Part shown: positions 15,874-21,421 of the stretch, piece by piece
Layout of the letters: each line of letters begins with the position of its first letter
Numbering within the stretch: the stretch's first letter is position 1
Program-made: the position numbers and the translations under genes
NCBI GenBank assembly: GCA_964560325.1
Contig: CAZLLV010000075.1
Span: 1 to 21,421 of the forward strand
Direction: 5' to 3'
DNA length: 21,421 nucleotides
Origin: CAZLLV01 sp964560325
Lineage (GTDB): Bacteria > Acidobacteriota > Thermoanaerobaculia > Multivoradales > DATKCC01
Notes under the pieces: generated by a model
What the model was told of the DNA's origin: nothing
The model's input: only the letters and a program-made list of their open reading frames with translations
Database searches by the model: none

Positions 15874-15922
15874 GAAAACAAGGGGGGAATCCCCCAGACC
15901 GGGCGACGGGGTACACGCCCGG
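15874..15922 (-). terminator. Terminator after the gapA-pgk-tpiA-secG-tRNA-Leu unit
   Basis: On the minus strand a 7-bp hairpin CCGGGCG/CGCCCGG (15922-15916 with 15905-15899) is followed by GGGGG-ATT-CCCCC (15895-15883) and then CTTGTTTTCTTG. The second stem plus T-rich tail looks like an intrinsic terminator, about 60-100 bases beyond the 3' end of the tRNA. Confidence 0.55.
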
Positions 15923-15980
15923 AAGGTCCGGGGCCGCGCTCGGACGGAGTGAGGTCGTCGGGTGGGAAGGGAAGGAGGGA

Positions 15981-16065
<85 letters not shown>

Positions 16066-16127
16066 ACGGTGCTGATTTTACCAGGCCCGGCGGCGCGAAG
16101 GGAATCCCCGCCGAACCGTCTTGCGTG

Positions 16128-16496
16128 CTACTCGCCGTCCGGCGTGTCGGTCTCCGCCGGCAGGGCGCCGTCCTGCGCCTCGGCCTCCGCCGCCTCCTCG
16201 GCCGCGGTCTCGCCGGTGGCCGTCTCCTCCAGCCGCTCCGACATCACCTCGCTCATGATCGAGCTCTGATCGCCGCCCTGGAGGATGCCGATCAGCAGCG
16301 TCGTGCAGATGAACAGCACGAACGAGGTGACCGTCAGCTTGTGGAGCAGCGTGGTGGCGCTACGCGCGCCGAACGCGGTCTGGGTGCTGCCGCCGCCGAA
16401 CACCGAGAGATCGGCGCCCTTGCCCTGCTGCAGCAGGACGACGAGATTGAGGAAGATGCAGACCACGATGTGGAGCACGATGATGGCGTAGATCAC
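16128..16496 (-). CDS. secG: Protein translocase subunit SecG
   Basis: SecG is the accessory subunit of the SecYEG inner-membrane channel. The 122-residue protein has helix 1 (about 2-22), the cytosolic loop LLQQGKGADLSVFGGGSTQT (21-40) followed by AFGARS, and helix 2 (about 54-72). This loop is the most conserved part of the family. The last 45 residues are a Glu/Ala-rich acidic tail longer than in short SecG proteins. The start is GTG 16494-16496 with GGGAGG six bases upstream on the minus strand; the longer open frame upstream lacks family sequence. It follows tpiA by 61 bases and precedes tRNA-Leu by 62, all on one strand, so it is probably cotranscribed with the glycolysis genes. Confidence 0.95.
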   Translation of the reverse strand: MIYAIIVLHIVVCIFLNLVVLLQQGKGADLSVFGGGSTQTAFGARSATTLLHKLTVTSFVLFICTTLLIGILQGGDQSSIMSEVMSERLEETATGETAAEEAAEAEAQDGALPAETDTPDGE

Positions 16497-16557
16497 GGAG
16501 TACCTCCCGGTGCTTCGGGCTCGGACGGCGAACGGCCACCGTTTCGGGTGGCCGGGT

Positions 16558-17349
16558 TCAGGCGCAACAGCGGATGATAGCCAGGAATTCCTCCGCGTCA
16601 AGGGATGCGCCCCCGACGAGGAAGCCGTCGATGTCGTCGCCGGCGATCAGATCGCCCGCGTTGGCGGGCTTGACCGAGCCTCCGTAGAGGATCCGGACCG
16701 AGTCCGCCGCGCCGTCTCCCCACGGCCCGGAAAGGCGCTCGGCGAGGCACCGGCGGAGGAAGCGGTGCGCGTCCTGCGCGGTCTCCGGCGTCGCCGTCTC
16801 GCCGGTGCCGATCGCCCAGACCGGCTCGTAGGCGATGGCGAACGGCGGCGAGCCGCCCGCCGACGCTTCGAGCACCGGTACCAGCGCCATGTCGAGCTGC
16901 CCCTCCAGGATCTCGAAGGTCTGGCCGGCGTCGCGCTCGGCCTTGGTCTCGCCGACGCAGATCATCGGCGCCAGGCCGTGGCGCAGCGCCGCCGCCACCT
17001 TGCGCGCCACCAGCCCGTCGCCCTCGGCGTGGTCGTGCCGGCGCTCGCTGTGGCCGGCGAGCGCCCAGGTGCAGCCGGCGTCGGCGAGCTGCGCGGCGGA
17101 GACGTCGCCGGTGTGGGCCCCGGCGTCCTCCGGGTGGAGGTCCTGCCCGCCCCAGGCGGCGTCGTCCACGCCGTCGAGCCCGGCGGCGACCGCCGGCAGG
17201 AGCGGGAAGGAGGGAAAGACCAGCACCTCGCAGGCCGGCGCGCTCTCCGCCAGGCCGCGCCGGATCGCCCGGCACCACGCCTCGGCGTCCGCGCGCAGGT
17301 GGTTCATCTTCCAGTTGCCGGCGGCGATCGGCTTGCGCGCGGTCGTCAC
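16558..17349 (-). CDS. tpiA: Triose-phosphate isomerase
   Basis: This enzyme interconverts dihydroxyacetone phosphate and glyceraldehyde 3-phosphate in cytosolic glycolysis and gluconeogenesis. The 263-residue TIM barrel has GNWKMN (11-16) with Lys14, AGHSERR (98-104) with catalytic His100, and AYEPVWAIGTG (173-183) with catalytic base Glu175 and the mobile loop 6. ILYGGSVKPANA and DGFLVGGASL supply the phosphate site. The protein is slightly longer than the common 250 residues. The start GTG 17347-17349 overlaps the pgk stop (GTGA), so the two are likely translationally coupled. All catalytic residues are present. Confidence 0.97.
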   Translation of the reverse strand: MTTARKPIAAGNWKMNHLRADAEAWCRAIRRGLAESAPACEVLVFPSFPLLPAVAAGLDGVDDAAWGGQDLHPEDAGAHTGDVSAAQLADAGCTWALAGHSERRHDHAEGDGLVARKVAAALRHGLAPMICVGETKAERDAGQTFEILEGQLDMALVPVLEASAGGSPPFAIAYEPVWAIGTGETATPETAQDAHRFLRRCLAERLSGPWGDGAADSVRILYGGSVKPANAGDLIAGDDIDGFLVGGASLDAEEFLAIIRCCA

Positions 17350-18572
17350 GGCTTCTCCAGCACGGCGAGGCCGGGCAACCGTTTGCCGGCCAGCATCTCC
17401 AGCGAGGCGCCGCCGCCGGTCGACACGTGGTCGATCCGGTCGGTGACGCCGGCGCGGTGGGCGGCGGCGACCGTCTCGCCGCCGCCGAGGACGGTGTAGG
17501 CGTCCTCGCGGGCCGTCTCGACCAGCGCGCGCGCGATCGCGTCGGTCCCCTCGTCGAACGGCGGCTTCTCGAACACCCCGAGCGGACCGTTCCAGAAGAT
17601 CGTCCGCGCGTCCGCTAGGGCGCGGGCGTAGGCGGCGCGGGTCTCGGGCCCGACGTCGAACGCCTTCCAGCCGGTGGGCACGCCGTCCACCGGCACGGTC
17701 CGCCGGCCGTCGGGACGGTCGAGATCCTCGGCCACCACCAGGTCGGTCGGCAAGAGCACCTCGACCTCGGCCTCCTCGGCCTGCCGCAGCAGGTCGCCGG
17801 CGAGGCCGATCCGCTCCTCGTCGACCAGCGAGCCGGCGAGGTCGTTCCCGCGCGCCACCAGGAAGGTGTTCGCCATGCCGCCGCCCAGAAGCAGGCGGTC
17901 GATGCGCGGCAGGAGATTGACGATCGTGTCGAGCTTGCCCTCGATCTTGGCGCCGCCCAGGACCGCGACGAACGGCCGCTCCGGCTCGTGGAGGAGGCGG
18001 GAGAGGGCGGTCACCTCCCGTTCGACCAGGCGGCCTGCGGCCTTGGCCAGCCGGCCCGCGGCCTTCCGCTCCAGCCGCTCCGGCACGCCGACCACCGAGG
18101 CGTGGGCCCGATGGACGGTCCCGAAGGCGTCGCCCACGAAGACGTCGCCGAGGGCGGCGAGGCGATCGGCGAAGCTGGGATCGTTCGCGGTCTCGCCGGC
18201 GTGGAAGCGGAGGTTCTCGAGCAGGCAGACGTCGCCCGGCCCGAGCTCCGCCACGACCGCCTCCGCCGCGGGTCCGACGCAGTCGGGGGCGAAGTCGACC
18301 GGCTGGCCGAGGAGCTCCGCGAGGCGCTCGGCGACCGGCCGCAAGCTGTAGCGCGGGTCGGGCGAGCCCTTCGGCCGGCCGCAGTGGGAGGCGAGGACCA
18401 GCTTCGCGCCCGCGTCGATGAGCTCGCGCAGGGTCGGCAAGGCCTCGACCAGTCGGGTGTCGTCCGCCACCCGGCCGTCCTCGAGCGGCACGTTGAAATC
18501 GACCCGGACGAAGGCGCGCCTCCTGTCGAGGGCGTCCGCGGGCAGATCGTCCAGGGTCCAGAGCGTCGTCAT
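17346..18572 (-). CDS. pgk: Phosphoglycerate kinase
   Basis: Pgk transfers phosphate between 1,3-bisphosphoglycerate and ADP in glycolysis. The 408-residue protein has the N-terminal substrate domain with RVDFNVPL (23-30), Arg40, and ASHCGRPKG (61-69; the family usually has SHLGRPKG, so Cys replaces Leu), LLENLRFHAGE and FGTVHRAHASVVGVP. The nucleotide domain has VLGGAKIEGKLD, LLLGGGMANTFL, WNGPLGVFE and HVSTGGGASLEML. The length is normal for bacterial enzymes. ATG 18570-18572 has GGAGG five bases upstream on the minus strand. It starts 33 bases after the gapA stop and overlaps tpiA, the classic order gap-pgk-tpi. Confidence 0.97.
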   Translation of the reverse strand: MTTLWTLDDLPADALDRRRAFVRVDFNVPLEDGRVADDTRLVEALPTLRELIDAGAKLVLASHCGRPKGSPDPRYSLRPVAERLAELLGQPVDFAPDCVGPAAEAVVAELGPGDVCLLENLRFHAGETANDPSFADRLAALGDVFVGDAFGTVHRAHASVVGVPERLERKAAGRLAKAAGRLVEREVTALSRLLHEPERPFVAVLGGAKIEGKLDTIVNLLPRIDRLLLGGGMANTFLVARGNDLAGSLVDEERIGLAGDLLRQAEEAEVEVLLPTDLVVAEDLDRPDGRRTVPVDGVPTGWKAFDVGPETRAAYARALADARTIFWNGPLGVFEKPPFDEGTDAIARALVETAREDAYTVLGGGETVAAAHRAGVTDRIDHVSTGGGASLEMLAGKRLPGLAVLEKP

Positions 18573-18605
18573 GCGGTCCTCCAGGTCATCTTCAGATCTC
18601 GGGCG

Positions 18606-19655
18606 CTACGGGGTGCAAGCTCCGTGCATGTGCTCGAGCAGATCCGCGAGCCGGTTGGCGTACCCCCACTCGTTGTCGTACCAGGCGACCACCCGCGCCA
18701 GCCGGCCGCGGCCGGGCGGGCCTCCGATCACCTGCGTGAGCGGCAGGTCGACGGTCGCCGACGCCGGGCTGCCGATGAAGTCGGACGAGACCAGCTCCTC
18801 CTCGGTGACCGCCAGCACCCGGCCGAGGCCGTCCCCGTCGCGGGCGGCGGCGCGGAAAGCGTCCCGCACCTCCTCGGCGTCCACGTCGCGCTCCAGCCGG
18901 GCGGAGAGGTCGACCAGCGAACCGTCCGGCACCGGCACCCGGTAGGCGACGCCGGTGAAGCGCCCGGCCGCCTCCGGCACCACCAGCGGCAGCGCCTCCA
19001 CTGCATCGCTCGTCGTCGGCACGATGTTGGTGGCCGCGGCGCGCGCCCGGCGCGGATCGGGGTGCGCCATGTCGACCAGCCGCTGGCTGTTGGTGTAGCA
19101 GTGCACCGTCTGCATCAGAGCGTGCTCGAAGCCGAAGGCGTCGATCAGCACCCGCACCAGCGGAGCGACGCAGTTGGTGGTACACGAAGCGTTCGAGACC
19201 ACCCGGTGGCGCTCCGGGTCGAAGTCCGTGTGATTGAGGCCGAAGCAGAAGGTCGCATCGATGTCGTCGGCGGTCGCCGAGACCACCACGTGGCGGACCG
19301 GCCCGCTCCGGCCGTCCGGGCTCGACAGGTGCGCCGCCGCCTGCGCGCGGGTCCGGAAGCGGCCGGTCGCCTCGACCACGATCCGGGCCCCGGTGCCGTC
19401 CCAAGGGATCCGCGCCGGCTCGGCCTCGGAGAAGACCGGCACCCGCCGCCCGTCGATCACCAGCGCGTCGTCCTCGGCGCTCACCGTGCCCGGAAAACGC
19501 CCGTGGAGCGAGTCGTGGGCCAAAAGCCGCGCGAGCACCAGCGGATCGGCCTGGTCGTTCACCGCCACCACCCGCAACCCCGGCCGCGTCCGCGCGATCC
19601 GCACCAGCGCCCGCCCCACGCGGCCGAGCCCGTTGATGGCGATCGCAGCGGTCAT
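18606..19655 (-). CDS. gapA: Glyceraldehyde-3-phosphate dehydrogenase, somewhat divergent
   Basis: This enzyme oxidises glyceraldehyde 3-phosphate to 1,3-bisphosphoglycerate with NAD(P). The 349-residue protein has the NAD-binding start INGLGRVGR (7-15; usually NGFGRIGR), VVAVND, the catalytic SNASCTTNC with Cys158, base His185 in TVHCYTN, Arg239 in RVP and WYDNEWGYANRL near the C-terminus. The loop that normally reads STGAA reads TTSDAVEA (214-221), so the usual phosphate-site Gly is Ser216. Epd (erythrose-4-phosphate dehydrogenase) also differs in this loop, but the HxYTN motif and the pgk-tpiA neighbours favour a glycolytic enzyme. ATG 19653-19655 was chosen from the family N-terminus; no good ribosome binding site is visible. 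A tandem repeat lies just upstream. Confidence 0.93.
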   Translation of the reverse strand: MTAAIAINGLGRVGRALVRIARTRPGLRVVAVNDQADPLVLARLLAHDSLHGRFPGTVSAEDDALVIDGRRVPVFSEAEPARIPWDGTGARIVVEATGRFRTRAQAAAHLSSPDGRSGPVRHVVVSATADDIDATFCFGLNHTDFDPERHRVVSNASCTTNCVAPLVRVLIDAFGFEHALMQTVHCYTNSQRLVDMAHPDPRRARAAATNIVPTTSDAVEALPLVVPEAAGRFTGVAYRVPVPDGSLVDLSARLERDVDAEEVRDAFRAAARDGDGLGRVLAVTEEELVSSDFIGSPASATVDLPLTQVIGGPPGRGRLARVVAWYDNEWGYANRLADLLEHMHGACTP

Positions 19656-19679
19656 CGGGCAGGTGAGAGGAGCGAGACG

Positions 19680-19699
19680 GGGTGCATCCGGGTGCATCC
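19680..19699 (-). repeat. Tandem 10-base repeat upstream of gapA
   Basis: The unit GGGTGCATCC occurs twice head-to-tail without error (19680-19689 and 19690-19699). The core TGCA is palindromic. It lies 25-44 bases before the gapA ATG, in the 128-base region shared with the divergent tsaD. One helical turn between copies would suit a regulator binding on one face, but no factor is implied by sequence. Confidence 0.7.
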
Positions 19700-19783
19700 G
19701 AAGGGGGCGAGAGCGAAGCGCCGGCGGAGGCACGAAGACCGGCGGCAGAGGCGGGGAGCTTACCACCGGGGCTCTCAGTTACG

Positions 19784-20905
19784 ATGGCGCGGATGACCGT
19801 CTCGCCCCTCATCCTCGGCATCGAGACCTCGTGCGACGACACCGCGTGCGCGGTGGTCGACGGGGAGGGGCGGGTGCTCTCTTCGGTGGTGTCGAGCCAG
19901 CTCGCGGCGCATCGGCCGTACGGCGGTGTGGTGCCGGAGATCGCCTCGCGCGAGCACCTGGCGAACTGGCCGCGGGTCTCGGCGGCGGCGCTCGAGCGGG
20001 CCGGGGTGGGGATCGACGCGATCGGCGGCGTGGCCGCGACCAAGGGGCCGGGACTGATGGGCTCGCTCCTCGTCGGGCTGTCGCTCGGCAAGGCGATCGC
20101 CTACGCGCGCGGCCTGCCGTTCTACGCCGTCCACCACCTGGAGGGGCACCTCTACTCGCCCTTCCTGCCGCCGCCGCCCGAGGCGGGCGGGAACGGCGAC
20201 GCCGGGCCGACGGGGCCGGCCGCACCCGCGCCGGCGGAGTTCATCGGCCTGGTCGTCTCCGGCGGCCACAGCAACCTCTTCGCCGTCTCGCCCGGGGGCG
20301 TCGAGACGGTCGCCGAGACCCGCGACGACGCGATGGGCGAGTGCTTCGACAAGGTCGGCAAGCGGCTGGGGCTCCCCTACCCGCAGGGGCCGCGGGTCGA
20401 CGCGCTGGCCGAGGAAGGGGACCCGGAGGCGCACCCGTTCCCGGTCCCCTCCTGCGGCGACGACAGCCTCGACCTCTCCTACTCCGGGCTCAAGAGCCAG
20501 GCGCTCCTGGCGATCGAGAAGCTGGAGCGGAGCGGGGTGCTGGTACCGGGTGCCGGCGGGGTCGAGGAGGGGGTGGAGCTCCCGCGCGAGGCGCTCGACC
20601 TGCTCGCGGGCTTCCGGGCGGCGGCGGTCGGCCAGGTGCTCGACCGGGTCGACCGCCTCCACCGGGATCGGCCGATCGGCACCCTCGCGGTCTCGGGCGG
20701 CGCGGCGGCCAACCGCCTCCTGCGGCGCCGGCTCGCGACGTGGGCAGAGGAGTACGGCGTCGATCTGCGGCTGGTACCGCTCGCCTACTCGGGCGACAAC
20801 GCGGCGATGATCGCCCACGCGGCGCTCTTGCGGGAACGGCGCGGTGAGCGCGACGACGTGTTCTCGGCGGAGGCGGCTTCGAGGATCGCGATGGGACTTC
20901 GATGA
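19784..20905 (+). CDS. tsaD: tRNA N6-threonylcarbamoyladenosine synthase subunit TsaD
   Basis: TsaD transfers the threonylcarbamoyl group to A37 of tRNAs that read ANN codons, working with TsaB and TsaE. The 373-residue ASKHA-fold protein has LGIETSCDDTACAVVD (11-26), VPEIASREH, the metal site in AVHHLEGHLYS with His118 and His122, VVSGGHSNLF (157-166), GECFDKVGKRLGLPYPQGP, DLSYSGLKSQ, SGGAAANRLL and YSGDNAAMIAHA. An extra Pro/Ala/Gly-rich stretch (about 129-150) sits between the metal site and SGGH, some 15 residues longer than in E. coli. ATG 19784 and ATG 19793 are both possible; neither has a strong ribosome binding site. tsaB and tsaE are not in the window. It is divergent from gapA. Confidence 0.96.
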   Translation: MARMTVSPLILGIETSCDDTACAVVDGEGRVLSSVVSSQLAAHRPYGGVVPEIASREHLANWPRVSAAALERAGVGIDAIGGVAATKGPGLMGSLLVGLSLGKAIAYARGLPFYAVHHLEGHLYSPFLPPPPEAGGNGDAGPTGPAAPAPAEFIGLVVSGGHSNLFAVSPGGVETVAETRDDAMGECFDKVGKRLGLPYPQGPRVDALAEEGDPEAHPFPVPSCGDDSLDLSYSGLKSQALLAIEKLERSGVLVPGAGGVEEGVELPREALDLLAGFRAAAVGQVLDRVDRLHRDRPIGTLAVSGGAAANRLLRRRLATWAEEYGVDLRLVPLAYSGDNAAMIAHAALLRERRGERDDVFSAEAASRIAMGLR

Positions 20906-21421
20906 AGAGTTAGGGAGAGGGCTTAGGGGTGGGGCGGGGCAGGGCTCCCCCCTACGGGACGGTGCGCGCAATCGACCAGATCCCCCTCCTACTCCCCGTC
21001 CCTCTCCTCCCCAGGGGGAGAAGAGGGCGCCACCGCCCGTCCCACGACCAGCCAGATTTCCCGGTCACTTGACCGCGCGCACCTCGTCAGAGGCTCGCCG
21101 CGTATCGAAGTGCACGCCGCCAGGACATGGAGCGGGCTCGCCTCCGGCGGCCTCCGGGGGGAGCCCCGCCCCACCCCTACGCCCCCAACCGTTCGTTGCC
21201 GCAAGCGCTGTCCTCCTCCTTTGTCACGAGCGAGGAGAGGTCATCCGCCACGGAACACCCAATCGAGTCCCGTAGTTTTTCCTCCCCACCTCCAAGGCCA
21301 CCACCGGCGTCGAGGGTCCGGGCCGGGAGCCCTCGCGTCCGGAGGTGGTAGAGCAAGCCGAGCCGGCAAGCTCGGCGGGAGCGCACGCCCGGTCCCCGGC
21401 GCAGCGAACCCAGGCGAGGCC
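20906..21421. other. 516-base region after tsaD without a convincing gene
   Basis: No frame here shows family motifs, membrane segments or a believable start with ribosome binding site. Composition is C/G-rich with short homopolymer-like runs. It holds the palindrome at 21001-21043, a 7-bp hairpin GCCGAGC/GCTCGGC (21357-21363 with 21370-21376, loop CGGCAA), and a somewhat AT-richer patch near 21210-21290. It may be an intergenic region before a gene beyond the window edge. Confidence 0.6.
21001..21043. repeat. Intergenic palindrome with tail, copy 2
   Basis: CCTCTCCTCCCC (21001-21012) pairs with GGGGAGAAGAGG (21015-21026) with one mismatch and a very tight loop. The tail CGCCACCGCCCGTCCC (21028-21043) is 14/16 identical to the tail of the palindrome at 9445-9490. 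It lies about 95 bases after the tsaD stop. Confidence 0.55.

Noticed and set aside
20844..21275. Plus-strand frame overlapping the tsaD end
   Set aside because: The translation is Arg/Pro/Ser-rich, starts inside tsaD, and passes through the palindromic repeat. It shows no domain, signal or ribosome binding site.

Overview
This is a very GC-rich stretch of bacterial chromosome made of tightly packed housekeeping genes. I see no phage, insertion sequence, CRISPR array or other mobile element. The best guess for the host is a member of the Acidobacteriota or a similar high-GC Gram-negative-type phylum. The reasons are a complete bacillithiol gene set (bshC-bshB1-bshA) outside the low-GC Firmicutes, a proton-dependent peptide transporter, a membrane PDZ/GGDEF signalling protein and a signal-peptide cyclophilin. 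This placement is an inference from gene content and was not tested by phylogeny.

Left part (1-4764). The window opens inside mtnA (methionine salvage, + strand). On the minus strand follow a small two-helix membrane protein with its own terminator and then the tmRNA gene ssrA, whose encoded tag reads ANDNYALAA. A hypothetical membrane protein (-) and a tRNA-dihydrouridine synthase (+) diverge from each other. A small membrane protein (-) is wedged between dus and a SAM-dependent methyltransferase (+) and overlaps both ends.

Middle part (3973-14168). Methyltransferase, bshC, bshB1 and bshA form one + strand unit in which every junction is a 4-base start/stop overlap. The three bsh genes make bacillithiol from UDP-GlcNAc, malate and cysteine. 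The coupled methyltransferase makes an N-methyl-bacillithiol-type product a testable idea, and it is the most interesting hypothesis in the window. Next come a proline-rich DUF4870-like membrane protein, yidD (membrane-protein insertion), a convergent POT-family peptide transporter, a 757-residue PDZ / multi-TM / GAF / GGDEF diguanylate cyclase with intact active and inhibitory sites, and a DUF971 protein with two CPCxxC motifs.

Right part (14171-21421). mobA (molybdenum cofactor, -) is divergent from an exported cyclophilin (+). The minus strand then carries gapA-pgk-tpiA-secG-tRNA-Leu(GAG), followed by a terminator and a separate cold-shock gene with a structured leader. tsaD (tRNA t6A synthesis) is divergent from gapA. 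The last 516 bases after tsaD hold no convincing gene, only GC-rich hairpins, one of which resembles a palindromic repeat near position 9450.
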